DNA from: Spiro-02 sp964465155
GTDB lineage: Bacteria; Spirochaetota; Spirochaetia; Sphaerochaetales; Sphaerochaetaceae
Direction of reading: 5' to 3'
Assembly: GCA_964465155.1 (NCBI GenBank)
Contig: CAYXIH010000002.1
Span: forward strand, 1-64,000
DNA length: 64,000 nt
Shown piece after piece: positions 26,012-33,023 of this stretch. The notes beneath the pieces are model-generated. The model worked only from the letters and a program-made list of their open reading frames with translations. It was not told the origin of the DNA and ran no database searches. The translations under genes were made by a program, and so were the position numbers. Position 1 is the stretch's first letter; each line of letters begins with the position of its first letter.

Positions 26012-27333
26012 GTGGTGGGATTCCGCGATCCCCAGATCTTGGTGATCCCGCTCACTTCCTTCGGGTTCTTGAGCTTGAGCACGACACATTGGCGCAGGGA
26101 GGCATTGCCACGGGCAATGTCCTCCGCCAGTGCCCTGCACGCCGGTGCACCGCACAGACCACAGTCGATGCCAGGCAGCATTTCCAGGATTTCAGCAACC
26201 TTCTCCATCTTGTGCAGTGCCTTGGCCATGTCCTCGTCGAGCTTCAGCGAGCTCTTTGGACGGACCTGCTCCATCATCAGGCGAGGGCGGATGATGTTCT
26301 CATAGGCCAATATGCGCCTGCGTTGTTCGTCAGAGAGGTTCTCCGGGAGACTATCCGACCAATGGCGCAGCCGTTCGGCAGCAAAGAACCTGTTGCGTAC
26401 GGTGAGGATTCCACCCACACATCCTTGTGCGCAGGCATCCATTTCCAGGAAGTCCAGCTTCACATCCTCCTGGTTCTCGAACTCCTCCAGGAACATGATC
26501 ACATTGTGCATCTCGTCCACGGCAAGCGACCGTGCGCCGGGCAACGGGCATTCTCCCTTGGAGAGGCTCCACACCACCGCCGACTTTGTGACGGTGGGGA
26601 AGGAGAACCACGAATCCTCGCACGAGGCAAAGCGCTGCTTCTCCTTTGCAAGGAGGGATTCGATCATATTGTACATGGAGTCGAGGTTGATGACCCCCTG
26701 GAACAGCTCGTTGTCATCGCTCCCCTCGGTGCGTATCTGCGCTATCTTTGCGGCGCACGGGGTGATGTAGAACAACCCCGTCTCCTCAGGCGGATACCCC
26801 TGTGCCTCGAGCTCGGCTCGGGCAAAGATGGCGGTCAGCTGCGCCGGGGTACGGATGAGGGAGAGGTTGTCCAGCATCAGGGGATAGCGCAGTTGCATCA
26901 GGCGGACAACTGCGGGGCAGAAATTGCTCACCAATGGCTTTTCCCTGTCGACATTGGTGGCATGGAGGACACGCATGATGTCCACCCCCATCTCGGTGAG
27001 GTACAAATGGGTGAACCCACAATCGTACAGTGCCTTGCAGACCATGTTGACGGTGACCTTGTCGTCAAACTGTGCGAACAATACCGCTGGGATGACTGCA
27101 ACGCGCCACGTGTAGGAGAGCAGCTGGTCCATCGAGCTCTGCTCGACGACCATTGCATGGTGGGGGCATACCGACATGCATTGGCCGCAGTCGATGCAGC
27201 GCTCGCTGTCTATCCTCGCCAGCCCCCCCTCGATGCGGATTGCGGCAGTGGGGCACCTCTTCATGCAGTGGGTGCATCCCCTGCACCGTTCCTGGCGGAC
27301 TGCCAGGGTATGGTGGAACACTGGTTCGTTCAT
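26008..27333 (-). CDS. [FeFe]-hydrogenase-like iron-sulfur sensor protein
   Basis: 441 residues. Two 4Fe-4S ferredoxin motifs (CRGCTHCMKRCP, CIDCGQCMSVCP) are followed by a hydrogenase large-domain homologue. Its H-cluster signatures are degenerate: SNFCPAVV instead of TSCCPAW, ITPCAAKIAQI instead of MPCxxKxxE, and MDACAQGCVGG instead of MACxxGCxxGGGQP. The cluster-ligand Cys are kept while catalytic-pocket residues differ. The C terminus carries a further Fe-S domain (CGLCGAPACRALAEDIA ... C). This matches the group of putatively sensory hydrogenase-like proteins more than an enzyme. It overlaps the RsbW-like ATPase gene by 4 bp (ATGA), giving the order DRTGG, ATPase, sensor. Confidence 0.85.
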   Translation of the reverse strand: MNEPVFHHTLAVRQERCRGCTHCMKRCPTAAIRIEGGLARIDSERCIDCGQCMSVCPHHAMVVEQSSMDQLLSYTWRVAVIPAVLFAQFDDKVTVNMVCKALYDCGFTHLYLTEMGVDIMRVLHATNVDREKPLVSNFCPAVVRLMQLRYPLMLDNLSLIRTPAQLTAIFARAELEAQGYPPEETGLFYITPCAAKIAQIRTEGSDDNELFQGVINLDSMYNMIESLLAKEKQRFASCEDSWFSFPTVTKSAVVWSLSKGECPLPGARSLAVDEMHNVIMFLEEFENQEDVKLDFLEMDACAQGCVGGILTVRNRFFAAERLRHWSDSLPENLSDEQRRRILAYENIIRPRLMMEQVRPKSSLKLDEDMAKALHKMEKVAEILEMLPGIDCGLCGAPACRALAEDIARGNASLRQCVVLKLKNPKEVSGITKIWGSRNPTT

Positions 27334-27752
27334 GCCGAGCCTCCCAGGTTGAAGGTCATTGTGATGTGGGTGTGGTCGCCCTCAGCTGTGTAGATGTCAA
27401 GCGCGTCGGAATTCTTCTTGATGTTGGGGAGCCCCATGCCTGCTCCATATCCCATTTCCCGCACCTCTTCGGATGCCGTGGAATACCCCTCGGTCATGGC
27501 CAATGGCAGGTCTGGGATCCCAGGTCCCGTGTCGATGACCTGGATGACCACCTTCTGGGTGTCTATGTCGCAGACGACCTGTCCGCCATAGGAATGGGCA
27601 ATGACGTTCACCTCAGCCTCGAACGTGGCCACGACGATCTTCTTGATCATCTGCGGCGGGATGTCCAGCTGCTTGAGGGTCCGCTTGATGTTGCTTGAGG
27701 CAGTGCCTGCCTGAGAGAAGTCCTTGGCTGTGACGGGGTATGCGGCATGCAT
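27330..27752 (-). CDS. RsbW/SpoIIAB-like serine-kinase ATPase
   Basis: 140 residues, the size of anti-sigma-factor kinases. GHKL motifs are FEAEVNVIAHSYGG (N box region), VIDTGPGIPD (G1) and GYGAGMGLPNIKKNSD (G2), ending HITMTFNLG. Such proteins phosphorylate antagonists or bind sigma factors; no sigma or STAS partner is in the window. AGGAGG lies 13 bases before the ATG at 27752, a long spacing. It is translationally coupled to the hydrogenase-like sensor gene downstream. Confidence 0.85.
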   Translation of the reverse strand: MHAAYPVTAKDFSQAGTASSNIKRTLKQLDIPPQMIKKIVVATFEAEVNVIAHSYGGQVVCDIDTQKVVIQVIDTGPGIPDLPLAMTEGYSTASEEVREMGYGAGMGLPNIKKNSDALDIYTAEGDHTHITMTFNLGGSA

Positions 27753-27774
27753 GGGCTGTCCGGTTCCTCCTCTG

Positions 27775-28119
27775 TCAATAGACGGGAGACAGGCCGTTGC
27801 TGAACAACAGCCCGCTCGCCTTGAAGGAGGACATCGGAGTCTTGATCAGGGCAATGTCGAGCTCAATGGCCATGTCGATCATGGCTTGGCTCGGCTGCTT
27901 GTTGCGTACCAACAGGATGTTTGTGATGTCGCTCATCTCGGCAGTCCGTATGGCCTGGTTGTTCGACAGCCCCGTGATCAGGAGGATGTCGTCCGCCAGC
28001 AGCGTCAGGACGTCGCTCATGAGGTCGCTGGAGAACCCCATCTTGACGTCTTGGTCCAGGTGGCTGTCGCAACAAACGACGGTGCCTTGTACGATTTCAA
28101 CTATCTCTCTGAGTTTCAT
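27775..28119 (-). CDS. DRTGG-domain protein
   Basis: 114 residues, a single DRTGG domain. The N-terminal block MKLREIVEIVQGTVVCCDSH and the following GFSSDLMSDVL, LLITGLSNNQAIRTAEM and the closing region before PMSSFKASG are typical of the domain found next to CBS or AAA modules. Its ligand is unknown, possibly a nucleotide. First gene of the cassette 28119-26008. No ribosome-binding site is visible, and an extended -10 lies only about 10 bases upstream of the ATG, so the message may be nearly leaderless. Confidence 0.82.
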   Translation of the reverse strand: MKLREIVEIVQGTVVCCDSHLDQDVKMGFSSDLMSDVLTLLADDILLITGLSNNQAIRTAEMSDITNILLVRNKQPSQAMIDMAIELDIALIKTPMSSFKASGLLFSNGLSPVY

Positions 28120-28129
28120 GATGTGTGTA

Positions 28130-28138
28130 AGTATACCA
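28130..28138 (-). promoter_or_regulatory. Extended -10 promoter of the DRTGG-ATPase-sensor cassette
   Basis: Minus-strand TGGTATACT (28138-28130) fits an extended -10 (TGnTATAAT-like). No good -35 is seen. Transcription would start near 28123, about 4 bases before the ATG. Confidence 0.45.
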
Positions 28139-28168
28139 TGAGCTCGTCCAATCTCCTAGAATAACCAT

Positions 28169-28193
28169 CACGGGTATGAACCCGTGCTTTTTT
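28169..28193 (+). terminator. Intrinsic terminator upstream of glpK
   Basis: CACGGGT (28169-28175) and ACCCGTG (28180-28186), a 4-base loop, then C and six T (28188-28193). It is oriented on the plus strand although the nearest plus-strand gene upstream ends at 26011. It would stop read-through from the M16 gene across the antisense of the sensor cassette, and insulate the glpK promoter. Confidence 0.8.
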
Positions 28194-28204
28194 GCAGAAA
28201 GAAG

Positions 28205-28233
28205 TACAAAAACGGTGGGATGGGGGCTATAAT
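28205..28233 (+). promoter_or_regulatory. glpK operon promoter
   Basis: Exact TATAAT at 28228-28233, 17 bp after a poor -35 (TACAAA, 28205-28210). The predicted start near 28240 gives a leader of about 20 bases with AGGAGG before the glpK ATG at 28261. Confidence 0.55.
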
Positions 28234-28260
28234 CATATGAATGAGACAGGAGGATTGTTC

Positions 28261-29775
28261 ATGAGATATATCGGCGCGCTAGACCAGGGAACCACCAGCA
28301 CGAGGTTCATCTTGTTCGATGAGACGGGAATGCCCGTGGCATCGCACCAGATAGAGCATGAGCAGATCTTTCCCCAACCAGGATGGGTGGAGCACAACCC
28401 GTGGGAGATATGGGACAATGCCGCCGAGGTGATCATCAAGACATTGCGCAAGGCATCCGTGCAGGGTTCCGAGGTGCAGGGCATCGGCATCACCAACCAG
28501 CGCGAGACAATCATTGCGTGGAACCCCAAGTCGGGCAAGGTCTGGTACAACGCCATTGTCTGGCAGGACCTGCGTGGTACCGAATTGATCAACCGCGTCA
28601 AGGAAGAGACCGACGCAACCGCCATCCAGCACAAGACTGGCCTGATCATGAGCCCCTATTTCTCATGCAGCAAGATTGCTTGGTTGCTGGACAATGTCCC
28701 TGGCCTGCGTGCTGCCGCAGAGGCGGGGGAGGCTGTGTTTGGGACAATCGATACCTGGCTGACATGGAACCTCACCGGAGGCAAGAGTGTCGTCACCGAC
28801 GTCACCAACGCCTCGCGGTATATGCTGATGGACATCCGTACCCTGCAGTGGGACGACCAGTTGCTGAAGCTCTTCAAGATCCCCAAGTGTGCGCTTCCCA
28901 CCATCGTCCCCTCCTCGGGGACCATCTACGGCATGACAGCGGCCAGCGGGCCGCTGCGCTGTGCGATCCCCGTGTGTGGTATCCTGGGCGACCAGCAGGC
29001 TGCTTTGTTCGGCCAGGCCTGCTTCTCACAGGGGTTGGGCAAGAGTACCTACGGCACCGGATGCTTCCTGTTGGTGAACACCGGACACAAGCTGTGCGAG
29101 TCAAAGATGGGGTTGCTGACCACCGTTGCCTACCAGATCGCCGGACAAGAACCAGTATATGCGCTGGAGGGTTCGGTGGCAGTCGCCGGCTCGCTGGTGC
29201 AGTGGGCAAGGGACAACCTGAAGATCGTAGAAAACGCGCAGGAACTAGACAAACTGGCCGCTTCAGTGCCAGACTGTGGGGGCGTGTACATCGTACCGGC
29301 ATTCAGTGGTTTGTTCGCTCCCTATTGGCGTGCGGATGCCCGCGGAGTGATTGCAGGATTGACTGGCTTTGCCAATCGTTGCCATATTTGTCGTGCGGTG
29401 CTCGAGGCGACCGCTTTCCAGGCCAATGATATCTTCGAGGCCATGGAGGCGGACAGCGGGATCAAGATGCAGAACCTGAAGGTCGACGGTGGGCTTACCA
29501 ACAGCAAGCCGCTGATGGAGTTCCAGGCAGACCTGCTTGGGATCCCGGTCATCCGGCCGGCGGTGGTCGAGACCACTGCGTTGGGTGCCGCGTATGTGGC
29601 TGGGTTGTCCGTTGGGTTGTGGAAGGACATGGACGAGCTTTCCTCCTACTGGCGTGAACAGGATAGATGGACGCCGAAGATGGAAGAGGCGGTCCGGGAC
29701 CGCAAGGTGCGGTTCTGGCGCAAGGCCGTGAGCCGGACATTGAACTGGACTGGCACCGACTACGAGAACGCCTGA
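28261..29775 (+). CDS. glpK: Glycerol kinase
   Basis: 504 residues, FGGY family. GALDQGTTSTRFILFDETG is the phosphate-binding start, and the ATP site includes GILGDQQAALFGQ and STYGTGCFLLVNTG. The C-terminal block LKVDGGLTNSKPLMEFQADLLG with TALGAAYVAGL completes the signature. It converts glycerol to glycerol-3-phosphate. AGGAGG lies 7 bases before the ATG. No glpF or glpD is next to it; instead it leads a run of housekeeping genes (cdaA, ybbR, acpS, truA, udg, priA). Two GDPDs elsewhere in the window also feed glycerol-phosphate metabolism. Confidence 0.96.
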   Translation: MRYIGALDQGTTSTRFILFDETGMPVASHQIEHEQIFPQPGWVEHNPWEIWDNAAEVIIKTLRKASVQGSEVQGIGITNQRETIIAWNPKSGKVWYNAIVWQDLRGTELINRVKEETDATAIQHKTGLIMSPYFSCSKIAWLLDNVPGLRAAAEAGEAVFGTIDTWLTWNLTGGKSVVTDVTNASRYMLMDIRTLQWDDQLLKLFKIPKCALPTIVPSSGTIYGMTAASGPLRCAIPVCGILGDQQAALFGQACFSQGLGKSTYGTGCFLLVNTGHKLCESKMGLLTTVAYQIAGQEPVYALEGSVAVAGSLVQWARDNLKIVENAQELDKLAASVPDCGGVYIVPAFSGLFAPYWRADARGVIAGLTGFANRCHICRAVLEATAFQANDIFEAMEADSGIKMQNLKVDGGLTNSKPLMEFQADLLGIPVIRPAVVETTALGAAYVAGLSVGLWKDMDELSSYWREQDRWTPKMEEAVRDRKVRFWRKAVSRTLNWTGTDYENA

Positions 29776-29789
29776 AGGAGATTGGCCGT

Positions 29790-30605
29790 ATGGGCACCGA
29801 CATCGTGAATACCATACTCAACGTGCTGCGCCCCATCGTGGAGATCGGGGTGCTTGCCTGGTTGTTCTACCGTTTCTACGAGGCGGTCGCACAGACCAAG
29901 GCGGTGCAGATCATCAAGGTGGTCATCATCTTGTTCGCTGCGTATGCAGTCAGCTACATCTGCAAGCTCGACACGCTGCTATGGATGTACAAGTACATGC
30001 TGGTGCCCATCTGCATATTCATCACCATCGTCTACCAACCGGAGCTGCGCCGTGCGTTCACCCAGATATGGGGTGGCCGCAGCCGGTTCTTCCGTATTGG
30101 TTCCCAGACATCCGGCGACCAGATTGATACGATCCTCAACGCATGCACCGTGCTGACTTCGAAGCGGCGTGGTGCGCTGCTGGTGTTCCCGCGCCACCTG
30201 GGGATCAAGAACATCATAGACAGCGGTACCAAGCTCAACGCCGACCTCTCGTCTTCGTTGATCCTCACCGTATTTGACCATGATACCCCGCTGCATGACG
30301 GTGCAATGGTGATCCAGGGCAACAAGATCATCGCAGCCGGTTGTTATCTTCCCCTCAGCGAACAGACCGACATCAAGAAGAGCTTCGGAACACGCCACCG
30401 CGCTGCGTTGGGACTGGCCGAGGAATCTGATGCTATCGTGCTGGTCGTCTCCGAGGAGACGGGTGCGATTTCCCTGACCTACAATGCAAACCTCTACTAC
30501 GACCTTGATCCACCGACGGTCAAGCGGATGCTCCTGGCACTGTTCAGCTACCATGACGTCACGCCGGAGGAACTGACGGAGGCACCACCAGATGAAGCGG
30601 AATAA
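29790..30605 (+). CDS. cdaA: Diadenylate cyclase CdaA (c-di-AMP synthase)
   Basis: 271 residues, the CdaA length. Three N-terminal transmembrane helices (about residues 10-80) precede the DAC domain. The catalytic DGA is in LHDGAMVIQGNK (about residue 170) and RHR in GTRHRAALG (about 202). It makes c-di-AMP, a messenger for potassium and osmotic balance and for cell-wall homeostasis. AAGGAG stands before the ATG at 29790, 14 bp after glpK. Its end overlaps the YbbR-domain gene by 14 bp, the usual cdaA-cdaR coupling. The EIIA/cation-antiporter pair at 12.9-15.1 kb could be a physiological partner, but that is inference. Confidence 0.96.
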   Translation: MGTDIVNTILNVLRPIVEIGVLAWLFYRFYEAVAQTKAVQIIKVVIILFAAYAVSYICKLDTLLWMYKYMLVPICIFITIVYQPELRRAFTQIWGGRSRFFRIGSQTSGDQIDTILNACTVLTSKRRGALLVFPRHLGIKNIIDSGTKLNADLSSSLILTVFDHDTPLHDGAMVIQGNKIIAAGCYLPLSEQTDIKKSFGTRHRAALGLAEESDAIVLVVSEETGAISLTYNANLYYDLDPPTVKRMLLALFSYHDVTPEELTEAPPDEAE

Positions 30606-30999
30606 GTTCTTTGCCAGCATCCTCACGAACTGGCCTGCAAAGGTCCTGTCGATAGTCCTCGCCATAGCCGTGTATATGTTCATCCACTACACGACCCTTG
30701 GTGTGCGCCAGGTTCAGGTTCCCCTCCAGGTGCTGATGCCCCCTGGATTGGAGGCAGCATCGCTGGTCCCCGACACCGTTGGGATCAGGATCACCGGTGA
30801 CGAGGATCTGATCTACCTGGTCAACCCGACCGCCATCACGGCATCGGTAGACTTCTCCTACGTGACACAGCCGGGCATCTCGAAGGCACCGGTCTTCCTC
30901 TCGTACGTAGAATCGTTGTACAACAGTGCGAACGTCTCCATCTCAGCCGAGCCGTCGCAGTTCAGGATTCTATTCGAGAAATCCGGAGGAAACGAATGA
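30592..30999 (+). CDS. cdaR: YbbR-domain protein (short CdaR)
   Basis: 135 residues. One N-terminal membrane helix (VLSIVLAIAVYMFIHYTTLG) is followed by a single YbbR domain (VPLQVLMPPGLEAASLVPDTV, VRITGDEDLIYLV-type strand IRITGDEDLIYLV). Firmicute CdaR has several YbbR repeats, so this is a minimal form. It is expected to lie outside the membrane and to modulate CdaA. It overlaps cdaA by 14 bp and acpS by 4 bp. Confidence 0.85.
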   Translation: MKRNKFFASILTNWPAKVLSIVLAIAVYMFIHYTTLGVRQVQVPLQVLMPPGLEAASLVPDTVGIRITGDEDLIYLVNPTAITASVDFSYVTQPGISKAPVFLSYVESLYNSANVSISAEPSQFRILFEKSGGNE

Positions 31000-31382
31000 T
31001 TATTGGCATCGGTATCGACGCCGTGTCCATCAAGAGGATGTCCGATGGCAAACTCACTTCACATGTGCTGACGCGCATGTTCCATCAAGATGAGCTTGAG
31101 GAGGCTTCGTTGCTCACCGAATCCGGGAGGGCGCAGTACCTTGCGTCACGCTTCGCAGCCAAGGAGGCTTTCGGAAAGGCCTTGGGGTGTGGGCTGTGCG
31201 GGGTGGTTCCCTCCGAGGTGGCTGTGGTCAATGACTGCCATGGCAAGCCGGGGCTGCAGCTGTATGGGAGTACCGAGCGGATGTTCAACGAGACAGCCCC
31301 GGGTTGCCGTGTGCTGATCTCCATCACCCATGAGGATCCCCTGGCAATTGCACAGGTGATATTGGTACGGGAGGATTCCTGA
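30996..31382 (+). CDS. acpS: Holo-[acyl-carrier-protein] synthase
   Basis: 128 residues. AcpS motifs are GIGIDAVSIKRM (metal Asp), SRFAAKEAFGKALG (metal Glu and catalytic region) and LISITHEDPLAIAQVIL. It transfers 4'-phosphopantetheine from CoA to acyl carrier protein. Starts by a 4-bp overlap (ATGA) with the YbbR gene and shares one base with truA at its end. Confidence 0.95.
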   Translation: MIIGIGIDAVSIKRMSDGKLTSHVLTRMFHQDELEEASLLTESGRAQYLASRFAAKEAFGKALGCGLCGVVPSEVAVVNDCHGKPGLQLYGSTERMFNETAPGCRVLISITHEDPLAIAQVILVREDS

Positions 31383-32257
31383 TGGCGCGAAGCGACTGGC
31401 GCCGACCGGCGCAGTGGCCGCTTGAAGCAGGAAAGCGACGCATCAAGCTCACCGTCGCCTATGACGGGTCCGACTACAATGGCTGGCAAAGACAACACAA
31501 CGGGAATTCGGTGCAGGGTTCCTTGGAGCAGGCGCTGCTGACGATGCTCAAGGAGCCTGTGGAAGTTCAAGGCAGTGGAAGGACCGACTCTGGTGTCCAC
31601 GCCTTGGGGCAGGTGTGCCATTTTGACATCACAACCCAGTCGGTACCAGCAAGCGTATTCACCGTGGCCCTGAACCGGCTGCTTCCAAAGGATATCCGTG
31701 TCATAGACAGCGAGGAGGTGGACGGGACGTTCCATGCCCGCTTCTCCTCCATGGCCCGCGAATATACCTATCTGATCAAGCTCGAGCGCAACATGAAGCC
31801 AACGGATGCCGCCCACGTGACGGAGGTGAGGAACTATCCTCCGTTCGAGCTGCTGCAAGGCTATGCCGCCCAGCTGGTCGGAACCCATGACTTTACCACC
31901 TTCACGGGAGCAGGGGACCAATGTCCCAGCAAGTGGCGTGATATCTACGAGTCCTGCTTCTCCTGGACCAAGGACATCTGGGGAGACGACGTGCTGGTCT
32001 ACAAGATCTGCGGCAACGCCTTCCTCTACCACATGGTTCGTTCGTTGGTCGGGACCATGCTGCAGATGGGGATCGAAGGGAAGAGCGTGGAGGAGTTTGG
32101 CCAGCGCCTTGCTGCCAGGGACCGCAAGATGGCGGGCAAGACAGCACCGTCGGATGGGTTGTATCTCTCCCGTATTTCATATGATAGTGATGAATATGCC
32201 TGGTTCGAGGAACTGGTACCCAATGGCAAGGAGGCTGGCGATGGACAAGAAAGATGA
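31382..32257 (+). CDS. truA: tRNA pseudouridine synthase A
   Basis: 291 residues, slightly long owing to about 20 extra N-terminal residues. KLTVAYDGSDYNGWQRQ opens the fold; the catalytic Asp is in GSGRTDSGVHALGQ (about residue 67); FHARFSSMAREYTYLI and FLYHMVRSLVGTMLQMG are typical. It modifies U38-U40 in tRNA anticodon stems. The start overlaps acpS by one base, and the end overlaps the uracil-DNA glycosylase by 17 bp. Confidence 0.95.
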   Translation: MARSDWRRPAQWPLEAGKRRIKLTVAYDGSDYNGWQRQHNGNSVQGSLEQALLTMLKEPVEVQGSGRTDSGVHALGQVCHFDITTQSVPASVFTVALNRLLPKDIRVIDSEEVDGTFHARFSSMAREYTYLIKLERNMKPTDAAHVTEVRNYPPFELLQGYAAQLVGTHDFTTFTGAGDQCPSKWRDIYESCFSWTKDIWGDDVLVYKICGNAFLYHMVRSLVGTMLQMGIEGKSVEEFGQRLAARDRKMAGKTAPSDGLYLSRISYDSDEYAWFEELVPNGKEAGDGQER

Positions 32258-33023
32258 ACTGCTTACTCGCAGGACACTGGCCAACGATGGCCTGAATCAG
32301 ATGTGGGATGTCATTTCCGATGCCCAGAGACTTATTTCGGAGGGCAACTTGCCTGACGAACGGCCTCTTGCTGCACCTGCTCCCGACTTTACGCCGTTGG
32401 TGGAATCCCTCTTTCCCGAGCCGTTGCTCCATGCATCCGAGGATGTCCAGCGGTGCTCCTTGGAACAATTGCAGCAGATGGTGGAGAACTGCACCTCCTG
32501 CGACTTGTGCAATGTGCGCCAGCATACCGTGTTCGGAGAAGGCCCCATGCAGCCGTTGGTGATGGTCATTGGAGAAGGTCCTGGGGGCGACGAGGATGCA
32601 TCCGGACGCCCGTTCGTCGGACGTGCTGGACAATACCTGGACGCGTGGCTGACCTCCATCGGGCTGGACAGGAAACGGGATGTCTACTTTGCCAATGTGG
32701 TCAAATGCCATCCACCAGAGAACCGCGATCCTGCACCTGCTGAGATGCGATCTTGCATGCCATACCTCAAGCGCCAGATCGAGCTGGTACAGCCGCGCTC
32801 GATCTTGTGCCTGGGAAGGATAGCTGCCCAGGCGATGCTGGCTTCCGACGAGGGGGTTGGGAAGCTCCGGGGACGCTTCCATGCCTATGGCGCCATCCCG
32901 TTGGTGGTGACCTATCATCCCGCGGGGGTGCTCCGCTATCCCGACCAATACAGACGCCCTGTCTGGGAAGACCTGAAGAAGCTGGCGAAATACCTCTCCC
33001 TCACCGTACCCGGGAGATCCTGA
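32241..33023 (+). CDS. Uracil-DNA glycosylase, family 4 (Fe-S type)
   Basis: 260 residues. Motif A-like GEGPGGDEDASGRPFVGRAG, the Fe-S Cys in NCTSCDLCNVR and VKCHPPENRDP, CLGRIAAQAML, and motif B-like VTYHPAGVLR are characteristic of family 4 UDGs with a 4Fe-4S cluster. It removes uracil from DNA. About 75 N-terminal residues precede the core and are of unknown role. AAGGAGG lies 6 bases before the ATG at 32241; a longer frame from 31863 lies inside truA and is not real. Shares one base with priA. Confidence 0.93.
   Translation: MDKKDELLTRRTLANDGLNQMWDVISDAQRLISEGNLPDERPLAAPAPDFTPLVESLFPEPLLHASEDVQRCSLEQLQQMVENCTSCDLCNVRQHTVFGEGPMQPLVMVIGEGPGGDEDASGRPFVGRAGQYLDAWLTSIGLDRKRDVYFANVVKCHPPENRDPAPAEMRSCMPYLKRQIELVQPRSILCLGRIAAQAMLASDEGVGKLRGRFHAYGAIPLVVTYHPAGVLRYPDQYRRPVWEDLKKLAKYLSLTVPGRS

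Noticed and set aside
24512..26155. Open frame of 547 codons on the minus strand
   Set aside because: Antisense shadow of the M16 protease; low-complexity His/Gly-rich translation without domains.
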